From: Acidobacteriota bacterium
GTDB lineage: Bacteria; Acidobacteriota; Blastocatellia; Pyrinomonadales; Pyrinomonadaceae
Length of the DNA: 5,455 nt
Direction: 5' to 3'
Assembly (NCBI GenBank): GCA_003222835.1
Contig: QHXE01000682.1
Coordinates: 1 to 5,455 of the forward strand
Below the pieces are notes generated by a model. That model made no database searches. It was not told the DNA's origin and was given only the letters and a program-made list of their open reading frames with translations. A program made the translations under genes and the position numbers. Below, piece by piece: positions 1-5,455 of the stretch. The number at the start of each line of letters is the position of its first letter. Positions within the stretch are counted from its first letter, which is position 1.

Positions 1-92
1 TTTCTAGGATGCGTCCTGGATCGATGACAAAACTTCAGTACGTGAAAACCGGAACTCGCGAGTTTGGGCTTCGAAGTGATAACCCGTACTCA
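1..92. other. Gene-free 3' flank of xylA
   Basis: No gene is visible. The only structure is a perfect 12-base palindrome, AACTCGCGAGTT at 53-64, with no loop and no adjoining T-run, plus a weak 4-bp stem AGGA/TCCT near the edge. Neither looks like a terminator for xylA, so transcription may continue beyond the window or stop there. Confidence 0.4.
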
Positions 93-1262
93 CTACCTCA
101 CGCCAAACAAAATATCAACCGTCAGTTGATCCAGCCGTTCATACGGCAGTTTCTTCGCAGCTAATTCCGTTCGATCGAGCGGAAGTGCTTTGATCTTTTC
201 AGCCCGCTCGCGACTGTAGGCGCTTAACTGTTCGGAATACTCAGGCGGGCTGCGGTGAATCTCAGCGAGCAATGCCTGGATCTCAGCGTCTTCGTTGAAT
301 TGCCGCGCTTTCTCTTTCAGGATCAGATAATTTCTCATACAGCCGGCGGCGAATTCCCAGACGCCTTCCTCGTTCTCGCTGCGATAAGAATGGGCGTCAA
401 AGTGGCGCGGGCCATCGTAGGATTCTTCCAGCAACTTAACCAGAAAGAAAAGATTTTTGATTGACTCCGAACCGAAGCGCAGGTCCTGATCGAAGCGCGG
501 ACCTTTCTGATCGTTGAGGTCGATATGAAACAGCTTGCCTGCTTCGATGGCCTGCGCGACGACGTGATAGAAATTCAAGCCCGACATTTGTTCGTGCCCA
601 ACTTCGGGATTCACTCCAACCATCTCCGCGTGATCGAGCGTGGCGATGAAGCCCAGCATGGCGCCCGTCGTCGGCAGATAGATATCGCCGCGCGGCTCAT
701 TGGGTTTGGCTTCCAGTGCAAACTTGTAGTCATAACCCTGGTCGATTGAGTATTCGCAAAGAAAGTTGAGTGCCTCGCGATTCCACTTCAGAGCTTCGCG
801 CGCATCTTTGGCCGCATCGACCTCGGCGCCTTCGCGTCCACCCCAGAAAACGTAAATGTGCGCGCCCAACTCTGCGCCCAAATCCATCGAGCGCATCGTC
901 TTCTGAATCGCATACAGACGTACGCGCGGATCGTTGGAGGTGAAGGCGCCGTCTTTAAAAACGGGGTCGTAGAAGAGATTGGTCGTCGCCATCGGCACCT
1001 TCATGCCGTGATCGTCGAGAGCCTGTTTGAATTCGCGCACGATGCGATCACGTGCCTCCGGTGACGCGTCGATCGGCACAAGATCGTTGTCATGAAGATT
1101 GACGCCGTAAGCGCCGAGCCGGCTCAACTCTTTGACCATCTTGATGGGACTCAGACTTGGCCGTGTGGCATCGCCAAATGGATCGCGACCGCGATTGCCG
1201 ACGGTCCATAGTCCGAAAGTGAATTTGTGTTCAGGTTTTGGTTGGTAGTCGTTGCTTGTCAT
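93..1262 (-). CDS. xylA: Xylose isomerase, class I (short, Thermus/Streptomyces-like)
   Basis: This 389-residue cytoplasmic enzyme interconverts D-xylose and D-xylulose (and usually D-glucose and D-fructose) using two divalent metal ions. The whole (beta/alpha)8 barrel plus the C-terminal tetramerisation arm is present, and the length is normal for class I. Visible active-site residues: W19, F29 in [10 protein letters not shown] (in the family this Phe reaches into the neighbouring subunit), H57 and D60 in NLHDND, F97, W140 in WGGREG, E184 and K186 in [12 protein letters not shown]220 and H223 in NPEVGHEQ, D248 in HIDLN, D258 and D260 in DQDLRFG, and D289 in RHFDAH. All expected metal ligands are therefore intact. 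N23, GAYGVNLHD and FDAH resemble the Thermus enzyme as I remember it; Streptomyces has Trp at the N23 position. No signal peptide is seen. The ATG has a strong ribosome binding site. The gene ends in tandem stops, TAG then TGA. It is the last gene of the cluster, 90 bases after the xylanase. Family assignment is very secure; preference for xylose is inferred from context. Confidence 0.97.
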   Translation of the reverse strand: MTSNDYQPKPEHKFTFGLWTVGNRGRDPFGDATRPSLSPIKMVKELSRLGAYGVNLHDNDLVPIDASPEARDRIVREFKQALDDHGMKVPMATTNLFYDPVFKDGAFTSNDPRVRLYAIQKTMRSMDLGAELGAHIYVFWGGREGAEVDAAKDAREALKWNREALNFLCEYSIDQGYDYKFALEAKPNEPRGDIYLPTTGAMLGFIATLDHAEMVGVNPEVGHEQMSGLNFYHVVAQAIEAGKLFHIDLNDQKGPRFDQDLRFGSESIKNLFFLVKLLEESYDGPRHFDAHSYRSENEEGVWEFAAGCMRNYLILKEKARQFNEDAEIQALLAEIHRSPPEYSEQLSAYSRERAEKIKALPLDRTELAAKKLPYERLDQLTVDILFGVR

Positions 1263-1267
1263 TTATA

Positions 1268-1274
1268 CTCTCCC
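1268..1274 (-). promoter_or_regulatory. Ribosome binding site of xylA
   Basis: On the minus strand GGGAGAG is followed by five bases (TATAA) and then the ATG at 1262. This is a good Shine-Dalgarno match at a usable distance and it fixes the start of xylA. Neither of the two upstream genes has a comparable site. Confidence 0.7.
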
Positions 1275-1287
1275 GTAGCCGGACATG

Positions 1288-1336
1288 GCAGATTACGAAT
1301 CGCAAATTGAAAATTTGCAATTTTCAATTTCGGGTT
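1288..1336. repeat. AT-rich heptad repeat array with a 12-bp inverted repeat, between xylanase and xylA
   Basis: Read on the plus strand, the stretch divides into seven consecutive 7-mers: GCAGATT, ACGAATC, GCAAATT, GAAAATT, TGCAATT, TTCAATT and TCGGGTT. The central four share the form NNNAATT. Within it, AAATTGAAAATT (1304-1315) and AATTTTCAATTT (1319-1330) are perfect reverse complements separated by TGC, so a 12-bp hairpin is possible on either strand. An alternative 7-bp hairpin, GCAAATT/AATTTGC (1302-1318), competes with it. The stem is almost purely A-T and no T-run adjoins it, so it is not a classic intrinsic terminator. It resembles the short tandem 7-base repeats known from intergenic DNA of some cyanobacteria and environmental bacteria. 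Function is unknown. Confidence 0.6.
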
Positions 1337-1352
1337 TGGCCGCTGGCAAACT

Positions 1353-2546
1353 TCAGGGACGAAGGCTCGTTTTCACCACCGCATCGAACGCGGGTTTCGG
1401 TTGACCCGCGCGATCAAACAGCAGCGGATAACTTGTTCTGCCTCTCACCGGCCAGTTATTCAACCACGAATCGCCATCAGTAACGCCCCAGAACGTCACG
1501 CGCTCGATTACGTCACGGTGTTTGACGAACACTCCAAACAAGTCCGCATAGCGTTTCGCAAGGGCCTGCTGCATCGAGTCCGGCAATCCGTTCGCGTAAG
1601 GATTCAACTGGGCCTGCAACTCGACATGCAACGAGATATCCGCGCCGCGATTTTGGCTCGCTCGAGGCAGCAGGTCGACATCGAGTTCGCTGATGTTTAC
1701 CTTGATTCCCAGATTCGCAAATGCCTTGATGGTGGCGTCCTCTTGTTGGATCGTGGGCCAATCCATCTTGTCATGCCCCTGTAGACCAACCGCGTAGATC
1801 GGAACGCCGGCGGCTTTAAGTTTCTCGATCAATTCGATCGCGCCTTTACGCTTCGGCTCGTTCTCCAGCGAGTAATCGTTGTAATACACCTGCACATTAG
1901 GATCGGCTTCATGGGCAAACTGAAATGCCTTCACCAGGTAGTCTTCGCCGATGATTTTCATCCACGGCGACTGGCGCAGCGTCCCATCATCGTTAAGCGC
2001 TTCATTGACCACGTCCCAACCTTTAATGCGTCCTTTGTAGCGGCCAACGACGGTCATGATATGTTCGCGCAGACGCTTTAGTAACGTATCACGATCTGTA
2101 GGATTGCCTTTCTCGTCTTGAAAGACCCAAGCTGGAGTCTGCTGGTGCCACAACAGCGTATGCCCAACGATGAACATGTGGTATTTCTCGCCGAACGCTA
2201 CATAGCGATCCGGCGCGGCGAAATCGTATTTGTCCGGCGCGGGATGGACCAATCCCCACTTCAAAACATTTTCAGGTGTAATGGTGTTGAACTGCGCTTT
2301 GATGATCGCCAGCGCGCGCGGATCTTCTTCGAAGATTTGCCGGCGATTGAGGGCCGCGCCGATCAGAAAGTCATCCTTGAAAGCGTCTTTCAGGCTCGAC
2401 CGAGTTTGCGTGTGCGACGACTTCGAAAGGGAGACACAGGGGAAGAGAGAGGCGGAGATGAGACAGATGATCGATCCAGCCAAGACGAGAGAACGACGCG
2501 GTCGCAGCTCCGTAGGAGCGCCGCGGGGCAATTCTATCGCCACCAC
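1353..2546 (-). CDS. Endo-1,4-beta-xylanase, glycoside hydrolase family 10, exported
   Basis: This 397-residue enzyme hydrolyses internal beta-1,4 bonds of xylan with retention of configuration. A single GH10 barrel spans about residues 52-393, with no carbohydrate-binding module. Key motifs: PENVLKW (91-97), GHTLLWHQQTP (128-138), WDVVNEAL with acid/base E182, ISELDV with nucleophile E287, and FWGVTDGDSWL (352-362) holding the family's substrate-site tryptophans. The N-terminus looks like a signal peptide: a basic stretch RPRR (16-18 region), a hydrophobic core from about L20 to L40, then a polar segment, so the product probably acts in the periplasm or outside the cell. The start is uncertain. 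An in-frame TAG lies four codons upstream of the GTG at 2544-2546, a second GTG follows directly, there is no ATG before the catalytic domain, and no Shine-Dalgarno site is visible. The first codons also contain a small palindrome (2507-2519). The gene lies 112 bases after GH3 in the same direction. Family and catalytic residues are secure; the exact N-terminus is not. Confidence 0.96.
   Translation of the reverse strand: MVAIELPRGAPTELRPRRSLVLAGSIICLISASLFPCVSLSKSSHTQTRSSLKDAFKDDFLIGAALNRRQIFEEDPRALAIIKAQFNTITPENVLKWGLVHPAPDKYDFAAPDRYVAFGEKYHMFIVGHTLLWHQQTPAWVFQDEKGNPTDRDTLLKRLREHIMTVVGRYKGRIKGWDVVNEALNDDGTLRQSPWMKIIGEDYLVKAFQFAHEADPNVQVYYNDYSLENEPKRKGAIELIEKLKAAGVPIYAVGLQGHDKMDWPTIQQEDATIKAFANLGIKVNISELDVDLLPRASQNRGADISLHVELQAQLNPYANGLPDSMQQALAKRYADLFGVFVKHRDVIERVTFWGVTDGDSWLNNWPVRGRTSYPLLFDRAGQPKPAFDAVVKTSLRP
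2507..2519. repeat. Small palindrome inside the xylanase 5' coding region
   Basis: GCTCC and GGAGC flank GTA on the plus strand (GCTCC-TAC-GGAGC on the minus strand), a perfect 5-bp stem with a 3-base loop. It encodes part of the weakly conserved leader segment APTELR of the predicted xylanase, just before the basic residues of the signal peptide. I recall CTCCGTAGGAG-like elements as dispersed palindromes in some environmental bacteria, but copy number cannot be judged here. It could be a small repeat that entered the start region, or chance. Confidence 0.35.
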
Positions 2547-2571
2547 GGCCAGACGCTAATAGAGATCTTCG

Positions 2572-2586
2572 CAACCTAAAAGGTTG
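2572..2586. repeat. Small hairpin in the GH3-xylanase spacer
   Basis: CAACCT and AGGTTG are perfect reverse complements separated by AAA, giving a 6-bp stem with a 3-base loop. On the transcribed minus strand it lies 26-40 bases before the GTG of the xylanase. No U-run follows, so termination is unlikely. It could affect processing or translation of the xylanase, or be incidental. Confidence 0.35.
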
Positions 2587-2601
2587 AATTCTGAAACCCT
2601 C

Positions 2602-2658
2602 CAAATAGAACTCATCAAATGGCCAAATGAAAAATATCAAATGGAAATTGACAAATGA
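2602..2658. repeat. CAAAT heptad repeat array directly behind the GH3 stop codon
   Basis: CAAAT begins at 2602, 2616, 2624, 2638 and 2652. The steps are 14, 8, 14 and 14 bases, a 7-base period with one extra base at 2623. The units are CAAATAG, AACTCAT, CAAATGG, (C), CAAATGA, AAAATAT, CAAATGG, AAATTGA and CAAATGA. The last unit ends at 2658, the base next to the GH3 stop codon (2659-2661). The array is AT-rich and non-coding in appearance, and no strong secondary structure was found in it. Its sequence differs from the array at 1288-1336, but the period is the same. Confidence 0.55.
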
Positions 2659-5031
2659 TCACTTCCCAACCACTTCCAGCTTCGCCGTCTGATATTTCAC
2701 CGAACTGGTTCCCACCATGATGTCGAACCAGCCGGGCTCGACGATGCGATTCATGTTTAGATCCAGAAACGAAAGCTTGTCCGGCGTGATCACAAACTCT
2801 ACGATCTTACTCTCGCCAGGGGCGAGGGAAATGCGCTGGAAATCTTTAAGCTCCATTACGGGCCGCGTTACTGAGCTGACCAGATCGCGAATGTAGAGTT
2901 GCACGATCTCATCGCCTGCGCGCTGGCCGGTGTTGGTGACTGCAACACTAACTTTCGCGTGATCTGCTAATCCGATTTGCGCCGGACTGATTTTCAGATT
3001 CGAATAGTCGAAAGTCGTGTAGCTGAGGCCATAACCGAACGGAAACAGCGGTTCTTTGCTGGTGAATAAATAACCGCGACGTGCCGTTGGTTTGCGATTG
3101 TAATAGCTAGGCAATTGGCCCACGGAGCGCGGCCAACTTACGGTGAGCTTGCCCGCCGGATTGTAATCCCCAAACAGGACGTCGGCGACGCCGACACCCG
3201 TTTCCTGGCCAAGATAAAAGCCTTCGAGAATCGCGGGCACGTTCGCGGCAAGGTAATTAATCGAAAGGGGCCCACTGTTGATTAGCATGACAATCACCGG
3301 CTTTTTGGTTTCCAGAATCGCTTTGACGAGATCGTTCTGTTGGCCGACCAAATCCAGACTATCGCGGTCGCCAAGGTGATTCTCAGCCCAACCTTCCTTA
3401 TTTGTATCTTCGTTGCCGCCCAGCACCAGGACCGCTACGTCGGCTGCTTTTGCAATTTCGACAGCTTGCGCAATTAGCTTCGCATCCTCGGCTTGATCGC
3501 TCAGATGCGAAGTGTCGGCCCACCAGTCGCCGCCTTCCTTGGTGATCTTGCAGCCTTCGGCGAAGGTAACTTTTATTCTGCTGCCGACTTTATCGGAAAT
3601 TCCCTGAAGCACGCTAATGCCGCGCCCGGGGTTATCGCTGTACCCACCGAGGTGCGCGCGATCGGCGTTTGGACCAATGACCGCGATTGATTTTATTCTG
3701 TTTCGATCCAGGGGCAACAGGTTATTGTCGTTCTTCAGCAGGGTTATCGAGCGCCGCGCTGCTTCTGCCGCCAGGGCCCGATGCTCCAGCGAGTTGGTGA
3801 CCTTGACCGCGCGATCGGGATCAACGTAAGGATTCTCGAACAAGCCCAGCAGGAACTTCGCCCGGAGGTTTCGCGCAACGGCCTTATCGACTGTCGCTTC
3901 AGGGATTTTTCCTTCCTTAACCAACTGAACGATTAGTTGAAAACAATCCGGATCAGGCAACTCGATGTCGACGCCTGCCTCAAGCGCGAGCCTCGCCGCT
4001 GCGGCCTTGTCCATGGCGACGTGATGCAATTCCATCAACTGCGGAATGGCGTAATAGTCGGAGACGACGAGTCCTTTGAATTCCCATTCCCCACGCAAAA
4101 CTTTCTCCAGCAGCCATTTGTTGGCGTGCGACGGTACTCCGTCAATCTCATTATAAGAAGCCATCACGCTCATGATGCCGGCTTCGGTCACGGCGGCTTT
4201 GAAGCTTGGCAGGAAGAACTCGCGCAGCACTCGCTCGGAATAATTCGCTGGAGCGATGTTGGTTCCCCCTTCCGGTTGACCGTGCGCCGCGAAGTGTTTT
4301 GCCGTCGCGATGACGTGATCGCCATCGATTGAAGGTCCTGGCCCTTGCAGCGCTTTGACGATTGCCACGGCCATGCGCGAAGTAAGATATGGATCTTCAC
4401 CATATGTTTCTTCAGTACGGCCCCAGCGCGGTTCGCGCGCAATATCGAGATTCGGACCGAGCACCAGGTGGCTTCCGCGTGCGCGAGTTTCCGATGCCGC
4501 GGCGGTGAAAACCTGGTAAATGAATTCAGGATCCCAGGTTGTCGAGAGGGCAATGGGCTGCGGAAAGCTGGTGCTTTCTTGCGCCATCTGTCCGTGCAGA
4601 ATTTCGTCATGAAGAATTGCGGGAATGCCTAAGCGCGTGTTTTCAATCAGCCACTTCTGGACTGCATTGGCAAAGATCGCGCCTGCGCGCGGACCCTTGC
4701 GCTCGCGTTGTCGCGCAATTTGTCCGATGCCATACTTCATGACTTGCGTCGCTTTTTCGGGAGAGAAATCACCGCGATCGATTGAGAAATCCGTCTGCGG
4801 TTTCACCTGCGGTCGATTGCTCCAGAGGCAAGTCAACTGCGCGATCTTCTCTTCGAGAGTCATCCGGGAAAGCAGGTCGGCGACGCGCTGATCGACGGGC
4901 AACCGGGAGTTTTTGTAGGCAGGCGCTTTCTCCTGCGAGTGAGTGATCCTTGATGGGGCGATCGCTATGAGCGAGATAAGCATCAGGGCGCGCAAGATGC
5001 TGAATTGAAAGAAATAGGTTCTGCTATTCAT
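2659..5031 (-). CDS. Glycoside hydrolase family 3, probable exported beta-xylosidase or beta-glucosidase
   Basis: This 790-residue exo-acting enzyme would remove single sugars from the non-reducing ends of oligosaccharides. Next to a GH10 xylanase and xylA, xylo-oligosaccharides are the likely substrate. An N-terminal signal peptide is apparent: basic start, hydrophobic residues around 15-25, probable cleavage near THS/QEK (30-33). The GH3 N-terminal barrel covers about 50-395, with GPNLDIAREPRWGRTEE (192-208), TAKHFAAHG (243-251) and VVSDYYAI carrying the predicted nucleophile D325. The GH3 C-terminal sandwich domain covers about 425-670, with RRSITLLKND, VIGPNAD and PLFPFGYGLSYT. A fibronectin type III-like domain covers about 700-775. 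The acid/base is not certain: E546 or E550 in KEGWAENHLGDR are the candidates. The length is typical for the three-domain form. The ATG at 5029-5031 has no convincing Shine-Dalgarno site, but the signal peptide directly after it supports this start. It is probably the first gene of the cluster. Family is secure; the choice of xylosidase over glucosidase rests on context. Confidence 0.95.
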   Translation of the reverse strand: MNSRTYFFQFSILRALMLISLIAIAPSRITHSQEKAPAYKNSRLPVDQRVADLLSRMTLEEKIAQLTCLWSNRPQVKPQTDFSIDRGDFSPEKATQVMKYGIGQIARQRERKGPRAGAIFANAVQKWLIENTRLGIPAILHDEILHGQMAQESTSFPQPIALSTTWDPEFIYQVFTAAASETRARGSHLVLGPNLDIAREPRWGRTEETYGEDPYLTSRMAVAIVKALQGPGPSIDGDHVIATAKHFAAHGQPEGGTNIAPANYSERVLREFFLPSFKAAVTEAGIMSVMASYNEIDGVPSHANKWLLEKVLRGEWEFKGLVVSDYYAIPQLMELHHVAMDKAAAARLALEAGVDIELPDPDCFQLIVQLVKEGKIPEATVDKAVARNLRAKFLLGLFENPYVDPDRAVKVTNSLEHRALAAEAARRSITLLKNDNNLLPLDRNRIKSIAVIGPNADRAHLGGYSDNPGRGISVLQGISDKVGSRIKVTFAEGCKITKEGGDWWADTSHLSDQAEDAKLIAQAVEIAKAADVAVLVLGGNEDTNKEGWAENHLGDRDSLDLVGQQNDLVKAILETKKPVIVMLINSGPLSINYLAANVPAILEGFYLGQETGVGVADVLFGDYNPAGKLTVSWPRSVGQLPSYYNRKPTARRGYLFTSKEPLFPFGYGLSYTTFDYSNLKISPAQIGLADHAKVSVAVTNTGQRAGDEIVQLYIRDLVSSVTRPVMELKDFQRISLAPGESKIVEFVITPDKLSFLDLNMNRIVEPGWFDIMVGTSSVKYQTAKLEVVGK

Positions 5032-5054
5032 TTTGAGATTCGAAGAGCTTTCTT

Positions 5055-5139
5055 AACGCAAAGGCCGCTAAGGTTAACCACAAAAGCGCGCAATGGATTT
5101 CTTCGCCGCCCTTGCGAAAACCTTTGAAACCTTTGCGTT
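5055..5139. repeat. Interrupted inverted repeat upstream of the GH3 gene
   Basis: AACGCAAAGG (5055-5064) is the exact reverse complement of CCTTTGCGTT (5130-5139). After exactly five unpaired bases on each side a second pair follows: AAGGTT (5070-5075) with AACCTT (5119-5124). The centre is 43 bases. The arms therefore match at 16 or more of 21 positions in a symmetrical arrangement. The GCAAAGG/CCTTTGC wording resembles dispersed intergenic palindromes I recall from other environmental genomes; copy number cannot be seen here. It might alternatively be a two-part operator. Confidence 0.5.
5118..5135. repeat. Tandem 9-mer AAACCTTTG, two perfect copies
   Basis: AAACCTTTG occurs at 5118-5126 and again at 5127-5135 with no gap. 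The pair forms most of the right arm of the inverted repeat at 5055-5139. It reads CAAAGGTTT twice on the strand of the GH3 gene, about 90 bases before its start codon. Confidence 0.55.
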
Positions 5140-5176
5140 CAAACTCACAGCGACCAATTGAAGTTTGTCTCGTACA

Positions 5177-5371
5177 TCAGCTCACAGCTTCTATTCGTGC
5201 CACCGGCGATTTAACTCCAACCCACTTGCGAAAATTCACAGAGAACAAGCGGCTTACATCTCGCTCGATCTCCTCGCGCGTCGCGGCGCGCCCGCTCTTG
5301 AGCAACTTCTCGTAAGGTTCGCAGGCCGCATCGGCGATGAAATGCCGCGCGTGTCGCCATTTGTAGATCAA
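5177..5371 (-). pseudogene. Unrecognised coding-like fragment (about 64 codons), possible gene remnant
   Basis: I do not recognise this product. From a possible TTG at 5369-5371 the frame encodes 64 residues ending in a TGA at 5177-5179. The eight codons before the TTG, back to the TGA at 5396-5398, are also open and include SLSEQ. The fragment has a normal protein-like composition: YKWRHARHF, then an alanine/glutamate-rich stretch with EPYEKLLKSGR and REEIERDVSRLF that looks helical, and VNFRKWVGVKSP near the end. Third codon positions are rich in G and C in its first two thirds, as in the neighbouring genes, which supports present or past coding. There is no ATG and no ribosome binding site. 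The most likely readings are the C-terminal part of a decayed gene that begins right of the window, or a small hypothetical gene. It ends 145 bases before the GH3 start. Confidence 0.35.
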
Positions 5372-5395
5372 CTGTTCGGAAAGACTCCGGCGGTG

Positions 5396-5455
5396 TCACG
5401 CTGTGTATGTTGTTTTCAATCTTTGAGGCGCGCCATACGCGGGCTCGATCCGGTC
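5396..5455 (-). CDS. Possible 3' end of an unidentified gene cut by the window edge
   Basis: Reading inwards from the right edge on the minus strand, one frame gives 19 residues (starting DRIEPAYGAPQRLK and ending TYTA) before a TGA at 5396-5398. Its first nine codons mostly end in G or C. It is in the same frame as the fragment at 5371-5177. A second frame is open from the edge to 5211, so which frame is real cannot be decided from 60 bases. The product is unknown. Confidence 0.25.
   Translation of the reverse strand, partial: DRIEPAYGAPQRLKTTYTA

Larger units (their letters stand above)
5032..5176. other. Leader region upstream of the GH3 gene
   Basis: These 145 bases contain no credible gene and must hold any promoter for GH3 unless transcription enters from further right. 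On the minus strand I found no convincing -35/-10 pair. The region holds the inverted repeat at 5055-5139, the tandem 9-mer at 5118-5135 and the 8-bp palindrome GGTTAACC at 5072-5079. The last is a possible but unproven regulator site. Confidence 0.4.

Noticed and set aside
53..64. Perfect palindrome AACTCGCGAGTT as an operator or terminator
   Set aside because: It has no loop, no T-run and no downstream gene in view. A single 12-base palindrome is too little to assign a role.
1304..1330. 12-bp hairpin as an intrinsic terminator of the xylanase gene
   Set aside because: The stem has only one G-C pair among twelve, and no U-run follows on the minus strand. It is better explained as part of the heptad repeat.
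2426..2440. Lipoprotein signal (lipobox) at C37 of the xylanase, LFPC
   Set aside because: Proline directly before the cysteine and phenylalanine before that do not fit the lipobox consensus, so an ordinary signal peptide or membrane anchor is more likely.
2371..2640. Minus-strand 89-codon ATG frame overlapping the xylanase start and the spacer
   Set aside because: It runs through the AT-rich repeat and then out of frame across the xylanase signal peptide. The translation looks like a shadow and it has no support of its own.
3937..4332. Plus-strand 131-codon frame opposite the GH3 gene
   Set aside because: It is fully antisense to the conserved GH3 barrel codons. The translation shows no recognisable features, and the same holds for the other plus-strand frames.
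5211..5399. Alternative minus-strand frame, 62 codons from a GTG at 5399
   Set aside because: Its lower half is arginine/alanine-rich in the way expected from an off-frame reading of GC-rich codons. The frame at 5177-5371 looks more protein-like, so this one was not annotated, although its open upstream part is mentioned in the findings.
5425..5436. GGCGCGCC-type palindromes near the right edge and at about 5287
   Set aside because: Short GC-only palindromes are expected by chance in GC-rich coding-like sequence.

Overview
The window carries a compact xylan-utilisation cluster. Three complete genes lie head to tail on the minus strand: an exported family 3 glycoside hydrolase (5031-2659), an exported family 10 endo-xylanase (2546-1353) and a cytoplasmic xylose isomerase (1262-93). 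No RNA gene, insertion sequence or CRISPR array was seen.

Organism: base composition is moderate (about half G+C by eye). The two hydrolases have N-terminal export signals. The isomerase is the short class I form known from Thermus and Streptomyces. The spacers hold degenerate AT-rich repeats with a 7-base period. I associate this mix with environmental Gram-negative bacteria, Acidobacteriota being my best guess, but that is weak inference because no phylogenetic marker is present.

Layout, in the direction of transcription (right to left): at 5455-5177 there are coding-like fragments in one reading frame, interrupted by a TGA at 5396-5398, and I do not recognise them. A 145-base gene-free leader follows (5176-5032), with a long interrupted inverted repeat and a tandem 9-mer. 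Then come the GH3 gene, a 112-base spacer with CAAAT heptads and a small hairpin, the GH10 gene (GTG start, no clear ribosome binding site, a small palindrome inside its first codons), a 90-base spacer with a second heptad array and the strong ribosome binding site of xylA, and xylA itself. The last 92 bases (92-1) hold no gene.

The genes form a logical pathway. The GH10 enzyme would cut xylan to xylo-oligosaccharides outside the cytoplasm. The GH3 enzyme would release xylose from their non-reducing ends. Imported xylose would be isomerised to xylulose by XylA. Xylulokinase and a xylose or oligosaccharide transporter are not in the window. Shared orientation and short spacers suggest one transcript, but the spacer repeats leave room for processing or separate promoters. 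The enzymes belong to known families; the less ordinary signals are the heptad repeats, the palindrome in the xylanase start region and the interrupted frame at the right edge.
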